Of a stretch of DNA of 39,583 nucleotides, positions 32,091 to 39,583 are shown piece by piece. The notes beneath the pieces were generated by a model that did not search any database, was not told the DNA's origin, and saw only the letters and a list, made by a program, of their open reading frames with translations. This DNA is from Paramacrobiotus metropolitanus. Lineage: Eukaryota; Tardigrada; Eutardigrada; Parachela; Macrobiotidae. A program made the position numbers and the translations under genes. The stretch covers positions 1 through 39,583 of the forward strand of contig NW_026570572.1 in NCBI RefSeq assembly GCF_019649055.1, written 5' to 3'. Position 1 is the stretch's first letter; each line of letters begins with the position of its first letter.

Positions 32091-33038
32091 GACTGAGTTC
32101 GGCTTCGTAATATTTCCCGCGAATTAAGTCCCCGTCTTCATCCAGTAATACGTAGAGGGGCTCGGGCTGTTGTGGTAATACTTGGTGTATCTTGTAAATT
32201 TCCTCCTTAAATGTTGACTCATATCCTTTTTCAAAAGTGTTTTGTCGATGGCTACTCGTACTGTGTCACCTACGCTGTACTTTGGCTTTTCTGCTTTCCC
32301 AATAATAATTCTGCATATAGTCGATTGAATATTTGCAGAGAATTGGACTGGCTAACCTCATTAGGCGTGACTTTATGCGAAGAATGAATTGCGTTGTTGT
32401 AACTGTTTACCAAATCTCCCAGAACGTCCCAGTACACTTTAGACTGTCGGTGTCGAAATAATTTCCATATTCGTTTCTTGAGATTGCGTATGCCATTTTC
32501 AGCTAAGGATGCTTTGATTGCTTTATTTTCAGAAGAGAACAAAAAACCTTTTGGGCTGTCAAAAACTCTTAACGTCCTTATTGTAAAATTCAAGACCTTT
32601 GTCCGTTTGCAATTTAATGGGAGCTCCGAGTTCTGCAAACACCTTTTCCAACCCAAGTTTTACTTCTAGACCGCTTTTATTCTTTAGTAGTTGACAGCTC
32701 ACTTTCTTGCTGAAGACGTCGATCACAAACAATATCCAACGGTATCCTTTGTTCTGCTTCGCATATTTTGACATGTCTGCCAGATCGGCTTGATATTGCT
32801 CCGCTAGGTTTGAGACAACTACGGGGTTTCTTTTGAACCTTTTGCGTCGAGATTTGTGGACTGTATATGGATCCAGATGCTCCAGCTGTTCCCGCGTTTG
32901 TTGATAGTTTGGTGCTTGTGGAAAGTGGCTGCGAAACTTTTGAATCCCTGTTAAGCTGCCCGGGTGCTGAGGGTTCAGATACGCTTGTCGTAGCAGTAGA
33001 TTGGCCATCGTATTCGTCGTCGCTACTGCTTGATCCAT
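32071..33038 (-). pseudogene. Retroviral-type (DDE) integrase of the Polinton, frame-broken
   Basis: The enzyme inserts the element and makes the 6-bp target duplication seen here. The N-terminal segment has LNPQHPGSLTG and DPYTVHKSRRKRF. The catalytic core follows with Asp at about residue 85 (QADLADM), FVIDVFSK, and Asp at about residue 146 (LQTDKGLEFYN). The Glu motif (KASLAEN, then LKKRIWKLF) is in the second frame. The C-terminal part has YSVGDTVRV and LDEDGDLIRGKYYEAEL, resembling the chromo/SH3-like tail. Breaks lie near 32,600, 32,285 and 32,225, all explained by single bases. The stop at 32,073-32,071 overlaps the penton start. Confidence 0.88.
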
Positions 33039-33112
33039 CGCAACAGCTAGATGTGCAGTTCCATGTCATACCTTCACCCAAAGACAAAGAAAAGGAACGC
33101 ATCCACCACCAC

Positions 33113-33605
33113 TCATTTGTTATTAATAGTCATCCAGTTGAACTGGGATTTGGTTCTTGAACCGATGGGACCTTCGATTTGTAAAGTGTTTTCATCAAAT
33201 ACTTCTCGCTTTGCACGCTTGCGTTTTGCCGGGGTGCAGGTGGAATAGGAGGAAAGCATCTAACATACGATCAGGCATATTAGGGGTACCCACGGCTTCT
33301 TTAATAGTTGTACTGGAATGGGGGCACAGATGCTGGAGGCGGAATAACCATTTGGTCAGGGCCGAACGCCGACTCTTTCAGCGCCAAAAGCGAGCCAAGT
33401 TTCTTGATAACAGTTCCGCTTTCTCCCATTCGCTTAGCGTATTCCGTGAAATTATATCTCTCATCAAATCGTCCAGTTTTACAATATCCACAACTGCAGT
33501 AGGCTGCTGTTGTAATTGGACATCCGTTACAATACGACCAACCGTGTCACTTGTAAGTCTTTTCATTTCGCTCGCGGGAACAATATAATGCACTTCCGGT
33601 TTCAT
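33113..33605 (-). pseudogene. Conserved Polinton protein of unknown function (basic tail), frame-broken
   Basis: The frame starts at 33,605 with MKPEVHYIVPASEMKRL, overlapping the previous gene's stop as ATGA. It has a helical section (IVKLDDLMRDIIS, WEKAELLSRNLARF), then Pro-rich sequence and a basic KRKRAKRE segment before the stop at 33,115-33,113. Breaks lie near 33,378 and 33,250. The arrangement of a helical N-terminus, Pro-rich linker and KRK tail recurs in arthropod Polintons beside the ATPase, as far as I remember. No function is known to me. Confidence 0.5.
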
Positions 33606-33930
33606 TTCAGTAAGGCAGTTCCCAAAACAGCTGCCAATACAGGTAGAACCGCAGGTAAGAATCCTCCGCGCTGTAATAAAATTTCCCTCTTGCTTCGTAA
33701 AGGATATTTTTTGAGGGCAATCAGCTTTAATGGTCGACGCCAACGCTGACACACCTTTAGCTGATCGGTGGTAAGAGGCACTGAATTCTTTACCAAATTC
33801 AAACAAATTTCTTCAAAACAGCGAAGTTGTCGTTTCGAAATATTTTCCAAAGAAAACGACGCTGCTTGGGTTTCAGCGATCGCAGGGTAAGGAGAAACGG
33901 TGCAAAGTCTTTTAAAATCTGATCACACAT
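33602..33930 (-). pseudogene. Conserved Polinton small protein with QRGGFLP motif, frame-broken
   Basis: The first frame from 33,930 is a leucine-rich helix (FLLTLRSLKPKQRR). After a break near 33,840 the second frame continues with NLVKNSVPLTTDQLK, a basic region, and ILLQRGGFLPAVLPVLAAVL, a hydrophobic C-terminus. The LLQ-GGFLP-LLP type of ending is typical of a small protein encoded next to the ATPase in arthropod Polintons. Its role is unknown to me; membrane or capsid association would fit. Its ATG is within the end of the ATPase gene, and its stop overlaps the next ATG. Confidence 0.5.
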
Positions 33931-34569
33931 TCTTGGGCAAGGTTGTCGTATGTGGATTAACGTAAATTTTAGTCAACTCTCCCGGTAATATTGCTGAACG
34001 AATCCTTAAATAGGCAGGTGTGTCCGGTTTCATATCCAGAATGAGAGGTTGAAATGGTTCCTGGCCGACTTCCTCGTAAGCTCCGCTGAGATGTTTTAAA
34101 CCAGTCTGCCTTTCTAGAATCTTGATTTGGTTCACATCACGATTATTTTTGAACAGTATAAGATATTGTGCATTAAGATGCACGTCTCGCATAGCAGACC
34201 CTTGTTTATATAGGTTATTGAATAATAGAAATACACAAAGCCGTTTATGGTGTACTTTTTGAGTGAAGAGTTTAGCCAAATGCTCATTTTCACCAAACCA
34301 CTTGCCACGTCATCCAGTATCAACAAAATATTTTGTTTACCATCAAAATAATTTTCATCCTCCACAATTTGTTGAATTTGTTGAATATTTTTGTCAGTAC
34401 ACCAAAATAATTCGTCCAAATGGTTGGTCAAATAATTTATCGCGCTCCATAATTAATTTTGACACATATGTCGTTTTCCCGAAGTCGTTGGCCCCACAAC
34501 AAGGACTGAAGCGGGTAGTCGGAATCTCAAATCAGCTGTCGTGCGCGGATACCTATTTAAGGAATCCAT
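33923..34569 (-). pseudogene. Genome-packaging ATPase (FtsK/HerA, A32-like), frame-broken
   Basis: The ATPase would pump DNA into capsids. It starts at the ATG at 34,569. Walker A is VVGPTTSGKT at about residues 24-33. Walker B (NILLILDD) is in a second frame (34,431-34,132). The third frame, from 34,279, holds KLFTQKVHHK and LLFNNLYKQG, the typical sensor region, then RDVHLNAQYLILFKNNRD. Breaks lie near 34,395 and 34,285. Total length is about 215 codons, normal for Polinton ATPases. The 5' end is divergent to the plus-strand KGxEK copy B, with about 40 bp between the ATGs, implying a shared bidirectional promoter. Confidence 0.85.
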
Positions 34570-34609
34570 TTCCAAAGGGCGGAGCTATTGCTAGCGTACC
34601 GATAACAGA

Positions 34610-35065
34610 ATGGAGACTTCAAAGCGGAGGTTGTCTTAGATATTGATTGGTTTATCGCTGGCTCCCAACGGCTTATAAAACAGCTGGCATTTTGTGATTG
34701 CCCAACTAGTGTTAGCAGGTGCTACACATTCACCATTCCATCCCACTTTAATCGTTACCGCGTTGAATTTAGGAGCCAATCGCGTCACTCACACGGACTT
34801 GTCTGGCATAATCGTGGAGATTATTTATACTTGGACATCGCCAGGGCGATTCAGGATATGCTGGAGCTTATTGGTGAACGACCTGCGCGTTTGACGTTTT
34901 TTGCCAAAGTTGGAAAAGCAAAAGATTTTGGAAAATTATTTGCCTGAAGTGTTTAATCTTGAAGACATTGGGTGCCCGAAGTTTAAGGAGCTTACTTCAT
35001 TACCACAAACAACGCTTTCAAAAGCGGAGACATTTGCAAATTGGCTGAATGGCGAAAATAACTAA
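34610..35065 (+). pseudogene. KGxEK-family protein, copy B (function unknown), frame-broken
   Basis: The reading from about 34,618 contains VVLDIDWF, IKQLAF, then CYTFTIPSHFNRY and YLDIARAIQDMLEL. After a break near 34,905 it continues with EKQKILENYLPEVFNLED, IGCPKFKEL and ETFANWLNG, ending at TAA 35,063-35,065. Motif order and spacing parallel the minus-strand copy A (DIKWY, ELAI, FYAKGSEK, NLDSLGCPRF, NWML). The ATG at 34,610 is not in phase with the main frame, so either a break lies near 34,615 or the start differs. The stop overlaps the TBP-like start by 17 bp. Two divergent copies of one family in one element suggest subfunctions, but no activity can be assigned. Confidence 0.55.
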
Positions 35066-35576
35066 CGTTGTTGCAACTGCTGACCTTGGCTGCGCAATTG
35101 ACTTACCCAGCTTATCCGAACGCGCTCCGCTTGCTCATTATGCACCACATAAGTTTTCCGGGCTTCTTCTCCGTTCCATTCGTCCTTACAAATCGCACTG
35201 CCAAGTGTACCGCAACGGCAAGATCACAGTTAATGGTGCAAAGTCCATCAGTGATGCTCTCGCGTTATTGGATCACTATTACCGGAAACTGCAAAAATAC
35301 GGCTATCAAAAAGCATCGTTAAAGAATCCAAGAATTGTTAACATTGTCGCCACTTTCAATTTTGGGAAATTTCTTAGTTTAGAGAAATTATACAACTCAA
35401 TAAGAGCAAAAGCTGATGCCATGTTTGAACCTGAAATATTTCCGGCCATGCGAGTCCGGCTTCAAGGTTGTACGGCGATGATTTTCCATTCTGGAAAAAT
35501 TAATTTATTAGGTGCAAAAGATGCTGATACTCTTCATACTGCTGAAAACGAATTGCGCCTGTTATTAGGAACCTAA
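35049..35576 (+). CDS. TATA-binding protein (TBP)-like protein encoded by the Polinton
   Basis: The intact 175-residue ORF is the size of the TBP core and has both direct repeats. Repeat 1 has NVVATADLGCAIDL, HKFSGLLLR and NGKITVNGAKS. Repeat 2 has NIVATFNFGK, FEPEIFPAM and MIFHSGKINLLGAK. The two Asn that contact the TATA centre are present (N6, N98). Of the four DNA-intercalating Phe, three are kept (F36, F131, F146) and the fourth is Tyr (Y54). FEPEIFP matches the YEPELFP helix region used to contact TFIIB. There is no N-terminal extension. The gene overlaps KGxEK copy B by 17 bp, lies inside the TSD-bounded element, and is followed by AATAAA 11 nt after its stop. The likely role is directing transcription of viral genes, which is inferred; TBP homologues are known from some large DNA viruses. 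Confidence 0.85.
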   Translation: MAKITNVVATADLGCAIDLPSLSERAPLAHYAPHKFSGLLLRSIRPYKSHCQVYRNGKITVNGAKSISDALALLDHYYRKLQKYGYQKASLKNPRIVNIVATFNFGKFLSLEKLYNSIRAKADAMFEPEIFPAMRVRLQGCTAMIFHSGKINLLGAKDADTLHTAENELRLLLGT

Positions 35577-35587
35577 ATGCAGCAGTA

Positions 35588-35593
35588 AATAAA
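35588..35593 (+). terminator. Polyadenylation signal after the TBP-like gene
   Basis: AATAAA begins 12 nt after the last base of the TBP-like stop codon, consistent with a compact viral 3' end. Confidence 0.6.
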
Positions 35594-36924
35594 ATTACAA
35601 AAAAAGCTATCGTTGCATATTTCTGTTACCTGGCATTACAAAGCATTAGTGCTAAATTTTTTAAGAAATGTACAGAACGTTTACCCTTAAAGTATCTGGT
35701 ACATACTACATATACAGTGCAATACTGTACAATACATTACTCATTAATTATGATAATTAGATTTTATTACGAAATGTATTTTTTTGTTATAAAAGCATTG
35801 AGCAAACATACAAGCATATAATAATAATTTTTGTAATCAGGAAACTGCGGAATCAGCAAATTACGCCATACCGTTGACAAGGTGGAAAAATTCTTTGAGA
35901 AGTTCAGGCCAACTTTTTCCACTCAAACCCTCGTAGTTTATAGCAGCCCCGAAACTATGTACACATGACAAATACAGCATGGGTTACAACGTAATATAAA
36001 CTAAAAACACTTGCTTCACTTACTTCGTGTACAAGAAATTCATAAATTCTGCAATTAGCGGAGTAATCGTTAACAGAAACGTGGCTTTGGCTCCAGTGGA
36101 AAAATTTTGCAACGACCCTGGCGGACTTTTTCAGTTGATCTGCACGCACGCATAAGCATGCACGCAGTAGACTGCAAATAATTGTCAAAATTGATTACAC
36201 ACTACAGGCATAATGTACAGTAATAAAGAAGATAATATTCCATCGTACCTGTTAGTTTCCATGATTATATATGTATAAATAAATTGAGAATAGAGCAGCT
36301 AGTAATATCCACTGAAAAGTAATTATATTTCACTTACTATGCGTTGAAAGGCTTTGACGAGCCAGATGCGTTAAAGTGCTCCTCCATAGTGTAAAAGAAT
36401 GTAAACAACTTGTTGAATCAAGCAGTGAAAGTAAACCAATATAACTGTACAGTGTACAGTAGTATCCATATAGTACAGTACCATCCATCCATCCGTACAG
36501 TACTCCAACCATTGGGCGCATGTCAAGTTTCACAATTATATATAAGCCGTGCACAATCCAGTTAAGCAATTAAACTACTCGATAAGTTGACAAATAATTT
36601 GTATATTATAAGTGCGCAGCATTACTATAAGTGTTTTCAATCAATAAGAGACGCGCATGGTATGCAGCACCATCGCTGACGAGCCAGTTGCGCTAATGTG
36701 CCAATGCCGCTCCATGCGGTAAAGAATGTAAACAACCACTTGCACGCGTGCAACACGGCTGCACAGGTAGCTGCATCTGGGCTGCGAGCATCCTTGAGGT
36801 ATGCACAGCAGATGCACCAGCGTGTGTGTGTGTGATTATCAGTAAGTGAGTAAATTAGTTAGTGTACTTCTATACGTGTACATATGCAGTAATCATATGC
36901 TGCAGTTGTGCTGAATCATATGCT
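35594..36924. other. Non-coding right subterminal region of the Polinton
   Basis: About 1.3 kb without a supportable gene separates the TBP-like gene from the right terminal repeat. It contains a diverged direct repeat of about 55-60 bp (36,356-36,410 and 36,678-36,737, both GACGAGCCAG...GTAAACAAC) and a cluster of GTACAGT palindromes with an ATCC run at 36,436-36,510. Confidence 0.6.
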
Positions 36925-37045
36925 GCAGTTGGGAGCTGCAAGTACAAAGTACAACCGGGAATTGTAACTAGAAAGTCCAGCTCCCAACTCCAGTTTATGA
37001 CGTAACCGACGCCATCTTATGTTTATACAGTATACTGTTTCTTCT
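36925..37045 (-). repeat. Right terminal inverted repeat of the Polinton
   Basis: It is the inverted partner of 22,752-22,875, ending CTTCT. Inside, AGTTGGGAGCTGC and CAGCTCCCAACT can pair, so this end alone can form a hairpin. Confidence 0.9.
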
Positions 37046-37051
37046 ATTGGC
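37046..37051. repeat. Right 6-bp target-site duplication, ATTGGC
   Basis: An exact copy of 22,746-22,751, directly adjoining the terminal CT. Confidence 0.9.
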
Positions 37052-39583
37052 CCTTTGGGATGTACTCAACACCAATAATTTGATGTCACTCCTGGGTCAG
37101 GGCACCGGTATAAAGGTGGGCGTGGCCAAACTGTAGGACGACCTCCTTCGCGAGGTCACCATAAAGCCGTGGGAGGTCCTCCTTGACCAAGCACCACAAA
37201 ATAAAATTCACAAGGTGCAACATTCAACATTCACAACATTCAATTTGGGCAATAATTTGTTTACTGTACTACCGTCCTCGCCATAGGTGCGCGACCCTCC
37301 ATTGAAACAATTTTCAGTTGAAACCATCCCTTGTTTTCACTAGCGTTTAGTTTTGGCGAAAAATCGATTTCGCTCCCCCAGGCGTTTTGCAGGTCTGGTC
37401 TAGCCGTTGACTTTTGGTTCTTGTTTACGAAGCACTTTCGTGGGGGTCTCCAAACTGACCTTAATTTCAAGCGCCTAAAGTCTTTCCTGGATTTCTGGAT
37501 TTCTGGCTGAATTAAACTGTGTTTCAGCACTGCCATGACTTGTTCCATCGGTGCCTTCGCTTAGGAAGGTGTTTCTCGCGACACCGCTACGGAAAATCGT
37601 TAACGTTTTTGCTCAAAAATGCGCAAAAGAAAATTGCACTAAAAACTTTAAAAAGATTGGCAAAACAAAACAAAACACACTCGGTAACCTAATCGTTCAT
37701 AACGTGAGTCGAGCTGCTTGGTGTGGACAAAATACGCTAAGCAAATGTGGTTAATACACACAGATGTGTTTAAAACATATTTATTTTGCATTAATATACT
37801 GAGTACAGTAAGTACTTACTTATTTTCGTACTAACAACGAAAACGCGGTCGACGTTATGCATGCGCAGTGTGCACAATTGAACATGGGGTGTATGTACGT
37901 ACCGATAAGTGTTGGCCTGAAAAATCATAATACTTAGTTACAGTAAATAATTTTTCTTACAGCTAAATGCATACTGCACTGTTTTAACATGCGCTATAAT
38001 ATAGCCTTACCATTTAGTATTTCAAAAGTTTTAATGGTTAGTATTGCAAAAGCTTAGTTCGTTTGATTAAGTTACAGCATTAAATTACTCTGAATTTATT
38101 TTTCGTTAATAATAGAAGGCAAAAAAGCAGTTAACCCGGACCGTGCCCTGTACTGCAGCCGTCTGGAGTGCAACGTTACCGAAATACGTTACCTCAAATC
38201 AGGCGCGGTCCACAAGCGCCATGTTTAGCCACAACGCAAAACTCCAGCCCGGTGACGACAGCAAGTACAGCGAGAGACTTTGCCCCTTAAATAATTCATC
38301 TGTAGTAGGACGTACGGGCTTACCTTCACACTCCACTTATTTAAGTACTTTTGTTGAAAGAAGCAAGGCTAAATTATTATTTTAGTCTAAATCTAAACGG
38401 ATAATTGTGCTGTTTCTGATTTTCAGATTTTTTGTCACCTAATAATAACTGTACCGTCACCAAACGAATGATTACTGCGTCTATCCGCGCTATAACACGA
38501 GCGGTGTAAATGTTTTCCGAGAGAACGACACCCAGTATTTGATGATTTTGATAAGCGTTCCGATCCCAGTGCATACCTTTGCGATCACTGATGTGATCGC
38601 ACAAGGGCACAAAAAACGGAAAACCAATCGCGAAATCAATACTTTTACAATAGCAGAATGTACCGCAAGGCGCAAGCGAAGTGTACCAAGTATCTGTTAT
38701 ATTAAGTTTCCACATGCTTTTTACGATATCTTACAGCAGAAAATTTGAAGTGTATAAAGAACCTGCATCACCTGTCGTTCGTCTCTGCACGCTGCTACCA
38801 AAGTGTCAGCATCCCTACGCCGGTTTACTACAGATACACCCATTTGACCGCGTTCCGGGCGCGCTACCACTTCAGGACAGCGGCATGAACTCGGACCGGT
38901 CACTTCCGTAATTGTTCACCTTGTCGGCGTCAACCCTGGGCGAGTCAGGTTTAATTTAAAATCATCAGCAAAGAGTATGGTTTCTTTACTATTCCTATAA
39001 TGGCTTGCAATCACGAGGGTGCACTGCGCTTTGCAAGCGAGTTCGAGGCCCGCATGGAGAAGATGCCCAGAACATTCTCTGAAATCTGTCAGTCGTCGCT
39101 GTACTGAGTGTACTCCCAACGGCAAGTGGGCAAATGTTACAAGGAAATTACGGGTCTGCTGGAATTGCAGGAGGGAGCGTCGGGTGGCGATGAATACGAA
39201 CTAGACGTTACTTTTGCAGACGTTTGCCTCTAAATTTCGTGCAGCTTGCAGTGCAGTCCGTGCAGTGGCTAGCGAGGCGAAAGGTTAGGGTTTTGTATTC
39301 CCTAACAGATGTGGTGTGCAGTGCAGCGATTTGGGATGCGTTTTGGGTTTTGGGTTTTGAGACGTATTTCGATATTGCGAACCCATTGTCGGCATTATTT
39401 GTTATAACTACGTATTGGTTTACTAAGATTATGTAAAAAGATGTGTAATGGTGCATTATACTCAATAAAGGAGTTCCACAGAGGTTTCATCGATATCAGT
39501 GTCATTCAAAAATGTGAGACATGGTATTTATCAGTCATCGGTGTGCAAAAGATATTACAAAATTCAATCAAAATGTCATTAAA
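37052..39583. other. Host flank, no recognised gene
   Basis: Frames here are short. The minus-strand frame 37,548-37,261 (95 residues, Lys/Arg-rich, with WGSEIDFSPKLNASE) is the most protein-like but is not recognised. A short tandem of AACATTCA lies near 37,218-37,242. Nothing else is supportable. Confidence 0.5.

Larger units (their letters stand above)
22752..37045. mobile_element. Full-length Polinton/Maverick (adintovirus-like) element, 14,294 bp
   Basis: Four independent signs agree. The termini are inverted repeats of about 120 bp that begin AGAAGAAACAG and end with its complement. A 6-bp duplication, ATTGGC, flanks both ends. The size is typical of Polintons. The gene set is diagnostic: protein-primed DNA polymerase B, retroviral-type integrase, FtsK/HerA-type packaging ATPase, adenain-type protease, and major and minor capsid proteins. 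All core genes lie on the minus strand. A divergent plus-strand unit at the right holds a KGxEK-family gene and a TBP-like gene. The two terminal repeats differ at roughly one base in ten over the first 95, so the insertion is either not recent or began with unequal ends. Most genes carry frame breaks, so this copy may not be functional. Confidence 0.95.

Noticed and set aside
32677-33102. Minus-strand Ser/Thr-rich ORF overlapping the integrase
   Set aside because: It is a shifted-frame shadow of the integrase coding sequence, which has clear catalytic motifs.
34668-34676. TATAAAA-like site between ATPase and TBP genes as a TATA box
   Set aside because: It lies inside the coding sequence of KGxEK copy B, and such sites are common in AT-rich DNA.
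34694-34894. Plus-strand 66-residue ORF upstream of TBP
   Set aside because: It is a different frame of KGxEK copy B, whose reading shows the family motifs.
1-39583. CRISPR arrays, rRNA or tRNA genes
   Set aside because: No regularly spaced repeats with unique spacers, no tRNA cloverleaf with recognisable A/B boxes, and no rRNA-like sequence were noticed. This was by eye only.

Overview
This window reads as nuclear DNA of an arthropod, probably an insect. The evidence is AT-rich intergenic sequence, short GT-AG introns, MITE-like foldbacks and animal-type selfish elements. I cannot name the species.

Region 1 (about 1-11,575) is a GC-rich island whose composition differs sharply from everything to its right. 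It carries a Gag-like ORF with a CCHC knuckle in a shifted frame, a long broken ORF (4,424-6,674), another ORF with a Cys/His cluster (7,507-8,334), degenerate minisatellites, and a striking family of short hairpins. Those hairpins share the loop CAATA while their stems vary and stay paired. No reverse transcriptase, RNase H, integrase or protease was seen here, so it is an unclassified, retroelement-like region.

Region 2 (about 11,600-22,750) is AT-rich host-like DNA. It holds two tandem arrays of exon-like units (period about 320 bp and about 550 bp), several isolated exon candidates, a 102-bp foldback, and a 274-bp MITE-like palindromic element.

Region 3 (22,752-37,045) is a full-length Polinton/Maverick (adintovirus-like) element of 14,294 bp. 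It starts with AG, ends with CT, has terminal inverted repeats of about 120 bp, and is flanked by the 6-bp target duplication ATTGGC. Minus-strand genes, in transcription order from the right, are packaging ATPase, two small conserved Polinton proteins, retroviral-type integrase, minor capsid (penton), a small basic virion protein, major capsid, adenain-type protease, a protein of unknown family ('KGxEK'), and a spliced protein-primed DNA polymerase. A short divergent plus-strand unit holds a second KGxEK-family gene overlapped by 17 bp by an intact two-repeat TATA-binding-protein (TBP)-like gene. Together these cover replication, integration, packaging, capsid formation and maturation, plus what may be a virus-encoded transcription factor. 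Many genes carry single-base frame breaks; the penton and TBP-like ORFs are intact.

Region 4 (37,052-39,583) is host flank with no recognised gene.

The TBP-like gene inside a TSD-bounded Polinton, the duplicated KGxEK family and the CAATA-loop hairpin family are the observations most worth follow-up.
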